64,000 bases of DNA, from assembly GCA_963739615.1 (NCBI GenBank), contig CAVUBD010000027.1, forward strand, positions 266,769-330,768. The letters are read 5' to 3'. The notes under the pieces were generated by a model. That model was given only the letters and a program-made list of their open reading frames with translations, did not search any database and was not told the DNA's origin. The stretch's first letter is position 1. The number at the start of each line of letters is the position of its first letter. The DNA comes from Palsa-504 sp963739615 (GTDB lineage Bacteria; Actinomycetota; Actinomycetes; Streptosporangiales; Streptosporangiaceae). The position numbers and the translations under genes were made by a program. Shown piece after piece: positions 9,154-17,683 of this stretch.

Positions 9154-9914
9154 CCTACTCCTCCGACGAGATGATGACGGTGTCCGCCGCCCGCGCGCTG
9201 CGGAACGGCATGACGTGCTTCGTCGGTATCGGGCTGCCCAGTGCCGCCGCGAACCTGGCGCGGGCCACCCACGCGCCGGAGCTCGTGCTGATCTATGAGT
9301 CGGGCACCATCGGGGCCAAGCCCGCTCAGCTGCCGCTGTCGATCGGCGACGGCATCCTGGCCGAGACGGCCGACGCGGTCGTGAGCGTGCCCGAGATCTT
9401 CAACTACTGGCTCCAGCCCGGCCGCATCGGCGTCGGCTTCCTCAGCGCGGCTCAGATCGACAAGTTCGGCAACATCAACACGACCGCCATTGGCGGCGAC
9501 TACCGTAATCCGAAGGTGCGCCTGCCGGGCGCGGGTGGCGCGCCGGAGATCGCCGCCTCGTGCCGTGAGGTGATCGTCGTGGTCAGGCAGAGCAGCCGGT
9601 CGTTCGTCGAGCGGGTGGACTTCGTCACCTCGGTCGGATACGGATCAGGCCCGGGTGACCGCGAGCGGCTCGGACTCACCGGCGCCGGCCCCCAGAAGAT
9701 CATCACCGACCTGGGCGTCCTCGAGCCCGACCCGCGGACGCTCGAGTTCACCCTGACCGGGATGTACCCGGGCATCTCCGCCTCGGCGGCAAAAGAGCGA
9801 ACCGGCTGGGACCTGGCCGTCGCGGCGGACCCGGAGATCCTCGCCCCGCCTACCGATGCGGAGCTCGGCGCGCTGCGCTCGTTTCAAGACTCGCCACCGA
9901 GGAGTCACCAATGA
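9150..9914 (+). CDS. pcaJ: 3-oxoadipate CoA-transferase, beta subunit
   Basis: A 254-residue CoA-transferase beta subunit, start ATG 9150 inside the pcaI stop. The active-site region IYESGTIGAKP contains the glutamate expected to form the gamma-glutamyl-CoA intermediate, and GVGFLSAAQIDKFGN is also conserved. It pairs with PcaI. The stop codon overlaps the pcaH start by 4 bp. A longer upstream reading frame exists but is out-of-frame pcaI sequence. Confidence 0.9.
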   Translation: MTYSSDEMMTVSAARALRNGMTCFVGIGLPSAAANLARATHAPELVLIYESGTIGAKPAQLPLSIGDGILAETADAVVSVPEIFNYWLQPGRIGVGFLSAAQIDKFGNINTTAIGGDYRNPKVRLPGAGGAPEIAASCREVIVVVRQSSRSFVERVDFVTSVGYGSGPGDRERLGLTGAGPQKIITDLGVLEPDPRTLEFTLTGMYPGISASAAKERTGWDLAVAADPEILAPPTDAELGALRSFQDSPPRSHQ

Positions 9915-10660
9915 CCGCCGACGTAACGACGACGACGTCCCTGAGCGCACCCGACACGGGCAACCTGGTCCTGCCGTCCTACGAGCGCCCCTCGGGCCTG
10001 CATCCGCCGCTCGACTTCGACGGGTACCGCTCGACCGCGCTGCGGCATCCGAAGCAGCCGCTGGTGCTGCTGCCGCACCGGCTTACCGAGGTGACGGGTC
10101 CGCTGCTCGGTGACAGCCTGATCACGGCCACGGATGCCGACCTGACTAGTCAGCACGCCGGGGAGCCGCAAGGGCAGCGGATCATCCTGACCGGGCGGGT
10201 ACTCGACTCCGACGGGCGCCCGGTGCCCGATACGCTGATCGAGATCTGGCAGACCAACGCGGCCGGCCGCTACCGGCACTCGCGCGAGCACCATCCGGCG
10301 CCGCTTGACCCGAACTTCGACGGGATCGGGCGCGCGATCACCGACTCGGCCGGGAAGTTCCGGTTCGTCACCATCTCACCTGGCGCCTACCCGTGGGGAA
10401 ACCACTACAATGCATGGCGTCCGGCGCACATCCATTTCTCGCTGTTCGGCCGCGCGTTCACGCAGCGGCTCGTCACCCAGATGTACTTCCCCGGTGATCC
10501 GCTGCTGCCCCTCGACCCGATCTTCAACTCGGTGCCTGACGAGAAGGCCAGGCCGCGGATGATCGCCAGCTTCGACATCGAGGTGACCCAGCCCGAATGG
10601 GCGCTCGGCTACACCTGGGACATCGTGCTGCGCGGCCGCGGCGCCAGCGTTTTCGAATAG
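9911..10660 (+). CDS. pcaH: protocatechuate 3,4-dioxygenase, beta subunit
   Basis: A 249-residue intradiol dioxygenase subunit that carries the non-haem Fe(III) site. The expected ligands are all present with the right spacing: a Tyr in AAGRY, a Tyr 39 residues later in GAYPW, and two His in PAHIHFS. With PcaG it cleaves protocatechuate between the two hydroxyls to 3-carboxy-cis,cis-muconate. It is translationally coupled to pcaJ by an ATGA overlap. It is placed downstream of the transferase genes rather than at the head of the operon. Confidence 0.93.
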   Translation: MTADVTTTTSLSAPDTGNLVLPSYERPSGLHPPLDFDGYRSTALRHPKQPLVLLPHRLTEVTGPLLGDSLITATDADLTSQHAGEPQGQRIILTGRVLDSDGRPVPDTLIEIWQTNAAGRYRHSREHHPAPLDPNFDGIGRAITDSAGKFRFVTISPGAYPWGNHYNAWRPAHIHFSLFGRAFTQRLVTQMYFPGDPLLPLDPIFNSVPDEKARPRMIASFDIEVTQPEWALGYTWDIVLRGRGASVFE

Positions 10661-10683
10661 GCCAGAGAGGGCGGAACGGCAAA

Positions 10684-11253
10684 GTGGCAGGGATGACTCC
10701 TTCCCAGACGGTGGGCCCGTACTTCGCGATGAGGCTGCCGTGGCCTGATGGGCCGTTCGTGGTGCCCGAGGGAACGCCCGGTGCGGTCACGATCACCGGC
10801 CGGCTCTACGACGGCGCAGGGAACGTCATCCCTGACGGGCTGATCGAGACGTGGCAGGCCGACCCGGACGGGCGCTTCGCGCACCCGGATGACCCGCGCG
10901 GCGCCGTGCCGGGCGGTTACCAGAGCTTCCGCGGCTTCGGCCGGTGCCAGACCGCGCCGGACGGCTCGTACCGCATCGTCACGCTGAAACCTGGGCCGCT
11001 GCCCACCCCCGACGGCAGTATCGAGGCGCCGCACCTGGACGTGTCGGTCTTCGCGCGCGGCCTGCTCGACCGGGTGGTCACCAGGGTGTACTTCCCCGAC
11101 GAGCTGACCGCCAACGCCGGCGACCCGGTGCTGAGCTCCATCGCAGAACCGTCCCGGCGGGCCACGCTCATCGCCGTGCCCGAGCCGGAGGGCCACCTTA
11201 GCTTCGACATCAGGCTGCAGGGCGATCGCGAGACCGTTTTCTTCGATGTCTGA
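10684..11253 (+). CDS. pcaG: protocatechuate 3,4-dioxygenase, alpha subunit
   Basis: A 189-residue alpha subunit of the intradiol dioxygenase. The N-terminal TPSQTVGPYFA signature, DGLIETWQADPDGRFAHP and the C-terminal RLQGDRETVFFDV are typical. The alpha subunit lacks the iron ligands and helps form the active-site pocket. GTG 10684 was chosen because GAGAGGGCGG lies about 10 bp upstream; ATG 10693 is an alternative. The 3' end overlaps pcaD by 8 bp. Confidence 0.9.
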   Translation: MAGMTPSQTVGPYFAMRLPWPDGPFVVPEGTPGAVTITGRLYDGAGNVIPDGLIETWQADPDGRFAHPDDPRGAVPGGYQSFRGFGRCQTAPDGSYRIVTLKPGPLPTPDGSIEAPHLDVSVFARGLLDRVVTRVYFPDELTANAGDPVLSSIAEPSRRATLIAVPEPEGHLSFDIRLQGDRETVFFDV

Positions 11254-12031
11254 AGTACGCCTGGCGTCCTCCGCGGAGGGGCCCGACGGCGCGCCAGCGG
11301 TCATCCTGGCGAACCCGATCGGCACCAGCCGGGCGATCTGGGACGCTCAGGCCCGGGTGCTGCGCGAGAACTACCGGTTGCTCAGGTTCGAGCTGCGCGG
11401 GCACGGCGAGCCCGGCGCGCGGTCCGACGCCCCGCCCGGGCCATACTCCATCGCCGAACTCGGCACCGACGTGCTCGGCCTCATGCGCGAATACGGCGTT
11501 ACCGCCGCCGCCTACTGCGGCATCTCCATCGGCGGGATGATCGGGCTGTGGCTGGCCGCGAACGTCCCGGAGCGGATCTCCTCCCTCGTCGTGTGCTGTA
11601 CAGCGATCAGCGCGATGCCGTCAAGGCAAGCCTGGCTCGACCGGGCCGCGCTGGTGCGTTCGGGCGGGATGACGGCGATCAGCGAAATGATCCCGCCGCG
11701 CTGGTTCACGGCGGACTTCATCGCGCGCGAGCCCGCGGCCGTCGCGTTCGTCATGGACATGCTGCACGGCACCGATCCCAGCGGCTACGCGGGCTGCGGC
11801 GAAGCGATCGCGGACGTCGACCTGCGTCCCGCCCTCGGCTCGATCAAGGCGCCCACGCTGGTTATCGCGGGAGCCGAAGACCCGGCCGCGCCGCCGTGGC
11901 ACGGTGCGGCCACGGCCATCGGCATCCCCGATTCCCGGCTGGCGGTCATCCGGGGCACCTCGCACCTGGCGCCCTACCAGACTCCGGGTCCTGTCACGAA
12001 CGCCATCCTCGCGCACCTGGCCGCGTCGTAG
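11246..12031 (+). CDS. pcaD: 3-oxoadipate enol-lactonase
   Basis: A 261-residue alpha/beta hydrolase with the nucleophile elbow CGISIGGMIG, an acidic residue in IAGAEDPAAPP, and a histidine in RGTSHLAPYQ. It hydrolyses 3-oxoadipate enol-lactone to 3-oxoadipate. The 8-bp overlap with pcaG and the full set of neighbouring pca genes support the substrate. It is a stand-alone protein, not a PcaL fusion. Confidence 0.88.
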   Translation: MSEVRLASSAEGPDGAPAVILANPIGTSRAIWDAQARVLRENYRLLRFELRGHGEPGARSDAPPGPYSIAELGTDVLGLMREYGVTAAAYCGISIGGMIGLWLAANVPERISSLVVCCTAISAMPSRQAWLDRAALVRSGGMTAISEMIPPRWFTADFIAREPAAVAFVMDMLHGTDPSGYAGCGEAIADVDLRPALGSIKAPTLVIAGAEDPAAPPWHGAATAIGIPDSRLAVIRGTSHLAPYQTPGPVTNAILAHLAAS

Positions 12032-12059
12032 GCTGAGGCTCCTACTCACAGGAGGAGCC

Positions 12060-13094
12060 GTGCTGCCCTGGTCCGCCGATCTCGCCGGCCGCATCGACGA
12101 GCATGTCATCAGCAGCGAACTGCTGAGGGGCAACCCGCTCGGCGACCCCTGCGAGCGCCCGCTGTCCGTCTACCTTCCGCCGGGGTACGACCAGGAGCCG
12201 GAACGCAGGTACCCGGCCGTGTACGTGATCCAGGGTTATACCGGGCACCTGGCCATGTGGCGTAACAGGTCGCCCTTCCGGCTGCCCTTCCCCGAGGCCG
12301 CCAACGCGGTCTTCGCCGGCGGCGCGGTCCCCGCGGCCATCGTGGTGTACGTCGACGCGTGGACCGGATACGGCGGCAGCCAGTTCGTCGACTCGCCGGG
12401 TACCGGCCGGTACCACTCTTACCTGTGCGACGAGATCGTGCCCTGGGTGGACGCGCGGTACCGCACCCTGCCGGACGCGCCGCACCGTGCGATCATGGGC
12501 AAGTCGAGCGGCGGGTTCGGCGCGATGATCACCCCGATGCTCCGGCCTGACCTGTTCGGCGCCCTGGCCACCCACGCCGGCGACACGCTGTACGAGTACT
12601 GCTACATACCCGAGTTCGCCACCGCCGCCAGGCACCTGCGCCGCTACGACGGCGATATCTGGCGCTGGTGGGCGGACTTCTCCTCGCGGGCGGCTTTCAC
12701 CAGGGAAGAGGACATGTCGCTGCTCAGCCTCCTCGGCGTGGCCGCGTGCTTCTCCGCCCGCGAGGACGGTACGGTGGATCTGCCGTTCGATCCGGTGACC
12801 GGGGTCATCCGTCCCGAGGTGTGGCAGCGGTGGCTGGACTGGGATCCGGTACGCATGGTGCCGGCGCACGCGGAGGCGTTGCGGGGGCTGCGGGCGATCT
12901 GGATCAATGCCGGCACGAGGGACGAGTATCACCTCGACCTTGGCGCCGGGGCCTTCCGGGCCGCGCTCAGGGACATCGGTATCGACGGCAGCCTGGTACA
13001 TTTTGAGCTCTTCGACGCCGGGCACATGGGCATTGACTACCGGTACCCGATGTCTCTCGCCTGGCTCTGCGGCCGCATGGCTCCGGATGACTAA
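12060..13094 (+). CDS. putative esterase (alpha/beta hydrolase)
   Basis: A 344-residue esterase-family protein resembling esterase D and enterochelin-esterase-type hydrolases. The start is GTG 12060, with a strong AGGAGG nine bases upstream. The nucleophile motif is GKSSGGFGAM, and the likely catalytic histidine is in FDAGHMGIDYRYP. LSVYLPPGYDQEPERRYP is the usual N-terminal strand. It follows pcaD by 28 bp and could be co-transcribed, although no pca step requires it. No signal peptide is seen. Confidence 0.75.
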   Translation: MLPWSADLAGRIDEHVISSELLRGNPLGDPCERPLSVYLPPGYDQEPERRYPAVYVIQGYTGHLAMWRNRSPFRLPFPEAANAVFAGGAVPAAIVVYVDAWTGYGGSQFVDSPGTGRYHSYLCDEIVPWVDARYRTLPDAPHRAIMGKSSGGFGAMITPMLRPDLFGALATHAGDTLYEYCYIPEFATAARHLRRYDGDIWRWWADFSSRAAFTREEDMSLLSLLGVAACFSAREDGTVDLPFDPVTGVIRPEVWQRWLDWDPVRMVPAHAEALRGLRAIWINAGTRDEYHLDLGAGAFRAALRDIGIDGSLVHFELFDAGHMGIDYRYPMSLAWLCGRMAPDD

Positions 13095-13192
13095 GTAGCG
13101 GCTAAGTACCCGTCGGCCCGGCCGGCAGTCTGGTACGTTTCCGGCGTATCGGGATCGGGTCAAGCCTTGAAAACTTTGAATGGAGAGACGTT

Positions 13193-13729
13193 ATGCGCAA
13201 GAGCGGGTGGGCAGCGGCTGCCGGGCTCGGATCGCTAGTACTGCTGCTAACCGCGTGCGGGGGATCGTCGGGATCGTCGTCAGCAAGTTCGGGTTCGACC
13301 CCGACGACGTCCTCGACCACGACCGGTCAGGCGGCGGGACAGCCGAGTAGCGCGGCCTTGGGACTGCCTCAGCCCGGGAGCACGGTGCTGATGGTAGAGA
13401 AGTCGGCTATCGGCTATGTGCTGGCCGAGGCCAACGGGCAGGTCGTCTACATGTACGGGAAAGACACCAAGGGCGGTTCTCCGGCTTGCAGCGGCTCCTG
13501 CGCCGTGGTCTGGCCGGCGGTGACGGGTAAGCCGCTGCCGAGCACGGCTGTAACTCTGCCGGGCACGCTCGGCACGGTCTCCGAGGCGAACGGCGCCAAG
13601 CAGGTCACCTACAACGGCATGCCGCTTTACACCTTCAAGGGCGCGAAGCCGTTCACCACCGTCGGCGATGGCGTCGGCGGTCAGTGGCACGTGATCAAGC
13701 TCTCCGCGAGCGCCGTCACGGGCGGCTGA
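13193..13729 (+). CDS. secreted lipoprotein of the Yx(FWY)xxD-repeat family
   Basis: A 178-residue lipoprotein. An N-terminal signal ends in the lipobox LTAC, so the mature protein is lipid-anchored at Cys22 or nearby. After a Ser/Thr-rich tether there are two copies of a domain with the YxYxKD motif (VYMYGKDTKGG; LYTFKGAKP). The family (COG4315-like) has no firmly known biochemical role. ATG 13193 is preceded by GGAGAG. It ends 24 bp before a strong hairpin and is followed by a paralogue with the same signal-peptide sequence. Confidence 0.8.
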   Translation: MRKSGWAAAAGLGSLVLLLTACGGSSGSSSASSGSTPTTSSTTTGQAAGQPSSAALGLPQPGSTVLMVEKSAIGYVLAEANGQVVYMYGKDTKGGSPACSGSCAVVWPAVTGKPLPSTAVTLPGTLGTVSEANGAKQVTYNGMPLYTFKGAKPFTTVGDGVGGQWHVIKLSASAVTGG

Positions 13730-13752
13730 GTTCCCGCCCAGCCTCAAGCGTT

Positions 13753-13778
13753 CCCGGGCCGGTCCGCGCCGGCCCGGG
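13753..13778 (+). terminator. hairpin terminator after first lipoprotein gene
   Basis: A perfect 10-bp GC stem (13753-13762 with 13769-13778) and a 6-nt loop are followed by GCGTTCTTTA. The U tract is short, as is common in high-GC actinobacteria. It lies between the two lipoprotein genes. Confidence 0.7.
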
Positions 13779-13851
13779 AGCGTTCTTTAGTATCTCGGCT
13801 CGGCTGGCGACCAGCCCGAGCCGGGGCATCCCTTGCGAAGGAGACATGTAC

Positions 13852-14451
13852 ATGCGTAAGAGCGGATGGGCCGCAGCTACCGGGCTCGGATCACTGGTAC
13901 TGCTACTAGCCGCGTGCGGGGGATCGTCGAGTTCGACGAACTCGGCCTCGGCCTCGGGCGCGGCCCAGGCCCAGGGGTCGGGCACGGCGTCCGTTTCGGC
14001 GGCGGCCACGGCCACTAAGAAGGCGGGTTCGTCGCCGACGCCTCATCAGTCGGTCGGTCCGCAGCCCAGCAGCGGCGATGTGTCGTTCCCGCCGGCAGGC
14101 ACGACCGTCCTGATCGTGCAGCGGTCTTCACTCGGCTATGTGCTGGCCGAGGCCAACGGGCAGGTCGTCTACACCTACAGCAAGGACTCCAAGGGCGGCT
14201 CGCCGACCTGCACGGGGTCCTGCGCGACGGCCTGGCCCGCGGTCACCGGCGTGCCTAAGGCCGGCCCGGCTGACACCTTCCCGGCCGCGTTCGGCGTAGT
14301 GAAGGGGGCAGGCGGGGTGGAGCAGATCACCTACGACGGCTACCCGCTCTACCGTTTCGCGGGCGCGAAGCCCCTGTCGACGGCGGGCAACGGCATCGGC
14401 GGCGTGTGGCACGTGGTTCAGCTATCCCAAAGCGACATCCAAGGCGCTTAA
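13852..14451 (+). CDS. secreted lipoprotein, paralogue of the preceding gene
   Basis: A 199-residue lipoprotein whose first 25 residues are almost identical to the upstream gene, with lipobox LAAC. A longer Ala/Ser/Thr linker precedes the same two-domain region (VLAEANGQVVYTYSKDSKGG; LYRFAGAKP). ATG 13852 was preferred to ATG 13846 because AAGGAG lies 8 bp upstream of it. Tandem duplication followed by divergence of the linker is the simplest history. It has its own terminator. Confidence 0.8.
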   Translation: MRKSGWAAATGLGSLVLLLAACGGSSSSTNSASASGAAQAQGSGTASVSAAATATKKAGSSPTPHQSVGPQPSSGDVSFPPAGTTVLIVQRSSLGYVLAEANGQVVYTYSKDSKGGSPTCTGSCATAWPAVTGVPKAGPADTFPAAFGVVKGAGGVEQITYDGYPLYRFAGAKPLSTAGNGIGGVWHVVQLSQSDIQGA

Positions 14452-14461
14452 TCCGGGGGAC

Positions 14462-14507
14462 CCGTTCCCGGGCTGGTCCGCAGGATCAGCCCGGGAACGG
14501 TTTCATT
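14462..14507 (+). terminator. strong intrinsic terminator
   Basis: A perfect 14-bp inverted repeat (14462-14475 and 14487-14500) with an 11-nt loop, followed by TTTCATT. It lies 10 bp after the second lipoprotein gene and separates it from the convergent Ni/Co permease gene. Confidence 0.85.
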
Positions 14508-14699
14508 GCGGTAGCGATCCGCTCAGGCTCAGCCGTCGCCGGTGCCAAGGAGGTGGCGGGAGACGCGGGCGAGATGGTTCCGCATCGCCGCCGAAGCGCT
14601 GTCGGCGTCGCGCTCGGCGTGTTCCCGCGGCTCGGTGAGATGCTGACCAGGCGGGTCGGCCGGCTCAGGTGCCGATGACAGGCACCCCCGCCGGGGTCC

Positions 14700-15821
14700 T
14701 CAGCCGGAGGCCGACTCGGTGTCCGGAGCCTGATCCGCCGCCGGGGTCCAGCGCTGGTCGAGGCCGCCGAGTTTCCAGTAGGCGATGGCGAGGGCCCAGA
14801 CCACGACGAACAGCCCGGCGATGACGAACCCGGCGCGGTTGATGTCAAAATTGGCCATGAAGTCCCAGAACCCGCCGTGGATGTGCAGTTCGCTGGACAG
14901 CAGGCCGGTGATCTCGATGGTGCCGATGAGGAACGCCACCGCGATGGACAGGCCCGTGATGACCAGGTTGTAATACACCTTGCGGACCGGGCGGGCGAAC
15001 GCCCAGCCGTAGGCGAAGTTCATGAAGCACCCGTCGGCGGTGTCGAACAGGGTCATCCCGCCGGAGAACAGCAGGGGCAGGGCCAGTACCGCGTACCACG
15101 GCAGGCCCTGGGCGGCGGCTGCGGCGGTGGCGGCGAGCAGCAGGACTTCGGTGGCGGTGTCGAAGCCGATCCCGAAGACCAGCCCGACGAAGTACATGTG
15201 CCAGGTCTTGGTGATCGCGCGCATGAACCGGCCGAAGAACCGCCACATCAGCCCGCGCGCCTGGAGCTGGCGTTCCAGCTCGTCCTCATCGAACGCGCCG
15301 GCCCGCAGGCCCCGGAACACCTTGAGGATCCCGGCGAGCACGACGAGGTTCAGCGCGGCGATCAGGTAGAGGAATCCGGCGGCCAGCGAGGTGCCGATTA
15401 TCCCGCCGATGGTCTCATACCCGGACTTGGGGTCGACCACGGCGCCGAAGACGGCCTTGGCGGCGAACCCCAGGCCCACCCCGACTATGACGATAATGCT
15501 TGAGTGGCCGAGGGCGAAGAACAACCCGGTGCCCAGCGGCCGTTTCCCGTCGGCCATCAGCTTGCGGGTGGTGTTGTCGATAGCCGAGATGTGATCGGCG
15601 TCGAAGGCGTGCCGCGCCCCCAGCGTCCACGCCGTCAGCGCCACCCCGAGCCCCAGGCCCAGGCCCTGGTAGCGGAAGTGGTGCGGGGCGATGGCGAAGA
15701 CGAAGATCCCCCACCCGGCCGCGTTCAGCGCCGCGACCACCCCCGCCATGGCACCGAACCGCCCCCATTCCGCCGGGGTCAGCGCCGCCCGTACCGCCCG
15801 CAGGCGTCCCGCGTGTTCCAT
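14700..15821 (-). CDS. HoxN/NixA-family nickel/cobalt permease
   Basis: A 373-residue polytopic membrane protein (about eight hydrophobic segments) of the NiCoT family. The metal-selectivity motif is RHAFDADHISAIDN, followed by FFALGHSSIIV and a later GFDTATEVLLL. It imports Ni2+ or Co2+ across the cytoplasmic membrane. An ATG at 15830 abuts the Shine-Dalgarno, so ATG 15821, nine bases after AGGAGG, is the better start. The cobalamin riboswitch upstream argues that cobalt for B12 synthesis is the physiological cargo. Confidence 0.9.
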   Translation of the reverse strand: MEHAGRLRAVRAALTPAEWGRFGAMAGVVAALNAAGWGIFVFAIAPHHFRYQGLGLGLGVALTAWTLGARHAFDADHISAIDNTTRKLMADGKRPLGTGLFFALGHSSIIVIVGVGLGFAAKAVFGAVVDPKSGYETIGGIIGTSLAAGFLYLIAALNLVVLAGILKVFRGLRAGAFDEDELERQLQARGLMWRFFGRFMRAITKTWHMYFVGLVFGIGFDTATEVLLLAATAAAAAQGLPWYAVLALPLLFSGGMTLFDTADGCFMNFAYGWAFARPVRKVYYNLVITGLSIAVAFLIGTIEITGLLSSELHIHGGFWDFMANFDINRAGFVIAGLFVVVWALAIAYWKLGGLDQRWTPAADQAPDTESASG

Positions 15822-15829
15822 CGGGCTCA

Positions 15830-15849
15830 TCCTCCTGATAGCCGGAGGA
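15830..15849 (-). promoter_or_regulatory. SD-sequestering hairpin of the riboswitch
   Basis: In the transcript, UCCUCC (15849-15844) can pair with GGAGGA (15835-15830), which contains the ribosome site of the permease gene, across an 8-nt loop. This is the expected expression platform for translational repression by the upstream cobalamin aptamer. Confidence 0.6.
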
Positions 15850-15867
15850 CGAAGAGAGTTCTTGCAG

Positions 15868-16064
15868 GGGACCGGAGCCGGCCGCCGCGCGAACCGCCCT
15901 TCCTCCGAGGACTGGTCTCGCCGGGCCGGCCGACCCAGGCGGCCGGACTCATCCCCTCCAGGGGCTTTACCGTTGCGGGACAGTGCCGGGATCTCACCGG
16001 ACTTCGCTGTGCTGCCAGCCGCCCCAGCCAGGCGGCCAGGGCAACAGCCAAGTTACCGACCAGC
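15868..16064 (-). promoter_or_regulatory. cobalamin riboswitch (AdoCbl class)
   Basis: On the minus strand, 16004 to 15966 reads as the conserved B12-box core: AGTCCGGTGAGATCC, then a GGCACTG-CCCGCAAC-GGTAA run. The second conserved block GAGTCCGGCC...GCCTGGGTCGGCC is at 15950-15928. Bound adenosylcobalamin should shut off the downstream Ni/Co permease gene. The outer limits are approximate. An open frame across the region is only a by-product of base composition. Confidence 0.85.
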
Positions 16065-16223
16065 CCGCTGCCTGTCAAGTCTGATCAGATAATCAGCTAT
16101 TGAGCCGGGAACGTGGTGTCATACTCGGCGCGGCCGCCGGGTAACCCACCTGGTTGACGCGGAGCTCAGCCGAACGTTCGGCAGTTTTGGCTGTTATAGC
16201 GACCAAACGGACGAACGATCCTG

Positions 16224-16687
16224 GGTTGCCGCTGCGCAAACATTCAGCTGTCTAACCTCGAGCCGACTCTGGCGTTGGTGTAAAGCTCCCTGGGAGTTCT
16301 GCTCGCTGGCTCAGCGTGTCGTGTTGCTTACGGAGGGCTGACCCCGATGTAGTCCCGGTGTGCCCGATACGGCCGGGACTCCCGGTGTGCCCGGTGATGA
16401 GGTGGCCGCGCTGGGCGCGGAGAACGGGCGGCCGGGGGAGGCGAACGAGCGGCTGCGGATGCTGCTGGCGGACAAGGACGCGCAGATCGCGGCGCTGACG
16501 ACGCAGAACTCAGGGCTGGCGGAGCGGGTCGCGCGGCTGGAGCGGCTGGTCTCCCGCAACCCGGGCAGCTCGCCGGGAACCCCCGGATGCCGTCCATCCC
16601 GGACGCCGCCTGAACCCCGTCCCGAAACCATTACGCAACGCAGCTCCTCCGTAACTCAGGCACGTGAATGTTTGCGCCGCTGCGACC
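16224..16687. mobile_element. internally deleted IS66-like element
   Basis: Terminal inverted repeats of 23 bp with three mismatches (16224-16246 and 16665-16687; the inner 13 bp are perfect) bracket a short piece of an IS66-type transposase N-terminus. At about 460 bp the element has lost most of its transposase, so it could only move in trans. I see no clear 8-bp target duplication. Confidence 0.55.
16360..16600 (+). pseudogene. IS66-family transposase N-terminal fragment
   Basis: The translation contains the leucine-zipper-like coiled coil typical of IS66 TnpC N-termini: DAQIAALTTQNSGLAERVAR, then LERLVSRNPGSSPGTP, matching the usual LERLxSRNSxNSSxPPS pattern. After about residue 85 similarity stops and the frame runs into the right terminal repeat. 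The catalytic domain is absent, so it is non-functional. Confidence 0.6.
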
Positions 16688-16739
16688 GTAAAGCGAGAGC
16701 GGGGCGAATCGGGGGAGGCCTGACGGCTGGATAGTAAAA

Positions 16740-17143
16740 ACTGCCGAGAGCGCGTTCTGGTCAGGGAACATCACCACGTGCCTGATCATGGGCCGACGTT
16801 ACCAACCCCGGGCGAGCATCCGGGCTGGGCCCTTGAGCATGGAGCCGACGCCGCATAGGACGTCGGAACAGCGATGCAAAGCAGATGCGGCGTGAGCCTG
16901 GCGGTGCCAGCGCATGCTGCGCGAGCACGACGAAAGGGTGCCGTGGCGTCCGTAACCATCCCCGGCCGCACCTCTTGACCTGCGGGAAACGTCGCAGATG
17001 GCGGCTGCTGGTAGCTACCTTACCGATATTCGGAAGGCTGTTTCGGGAGCTCCCCAGGTCGGTCCCCGGCGAGCCTGCCCGGGGCGCACGGGGACTCCCA
17101 GCAAGGCACCAGCGCCTTTCACGCTGACGCGCCCGAGATGGCC
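16740..17143. other. 404-bp stretch without a recognisable gene
   Basis: Open frames here are short, lack ribosome sites and show no recognisable domain. I see no terminal repeats or RNA gene. It lies between the IS66 remnant and the small membrane-protein gene and is probably degraded sequence. Confidence 0.4.
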
Positions 17144-17437
17144 CTATTTACGCGGTGGATTGTGGTTAGGTCGGCGACGGTAAACGGCAATGCCAACGCT
17201 GGTCCCGCTAGCGCCAGCCACGATCCCCGCAGCCCAGCCGGGCCAGTCGGTCCATCCATGGGCCGCCCAGGCGACAGTCGCCAGCGAGCCGACGACGACC
17301 ATGAGCAGAAGGGCAACCTGCCCGGTCTTGCTCCAAGTCCAGCTGCCTGAAGCGATCCGGCCGATCAGCCGGTCCGCGAAGTCCCAGCCGCCCTGAACGG
17401 ACGGGCTGCCACCCTCCCTCTGGTCGGACGTGCTCAC
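17144..17437 (-). CDS. small two-TM membrane protein
   Basis: A 97-residue protein read from GTG 17437, with AGGAG 8 bp upstream. An N-terminal soluble stretch (WDFADRLIGRIASGSW) precedes two hydrophobic segments, about residues 37-58 and 63-82, and a basic tail (RRRPNHNPPRK). The frame extends further upstream, but only this start has a ribosome site. I do not recognise the family. It is divergent from the gntR gene with about 250 bp between them. Confidence 0.55.
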   Translation of the reverse strand: MSTSDQREGGSPSVQGGWDFADRLIGRIASGSWTWSKTGQVALLLMVVVGSLATVAWAAHGWTDWPGWAAGIVAGASGTSVGIAVYRRRPNHNPPRK

Positions 17438-17635
17438 CCCAAGTCTCCTGACTGTTGGCCGCGCTTGAGTGCGCGGGCAGGTACCAGCGGAAACGGTCCT
17501 GGAGCGTGCCCCGAGGCCCGGCGGCAATCTCCCTGCCGTGAACTGAGCCATGGGGACACGGCCAGGCGATTCTGCGTCCCAGCGCCGGCTCGCCTCCCTT
17601 GGCAGCGCCGACACGAGGAGCCTACTGCAAACTTA

Positions 17636-17650
17636 TGCTGTCCAACAGCA
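17636..17650. promoter_or_regulatory. candidate GntR operator
   Basis: The 15-bp sequence TGCTGTCCAACAGCA is an inverted repeat with perfect 6-bp arms and a 3-bp centre. It ends 33 bp before the gntR start. GntR/FadR-type repressors bind short palindromes near their own promoters, so autoregulation of gntR-gntK is likely. Confidence 0.5.
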
Positions 17651-17683
17651 CTGCTGGAATACTTTTATCGCTAAGCTGTATCC

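Noticed and set aside
15827..16078. 83-codon minus-strand frame upstream of the Ni/Co permease
   Set aside because: It coincides with the conserved cobalamin riboswitch and has no protein similarity.
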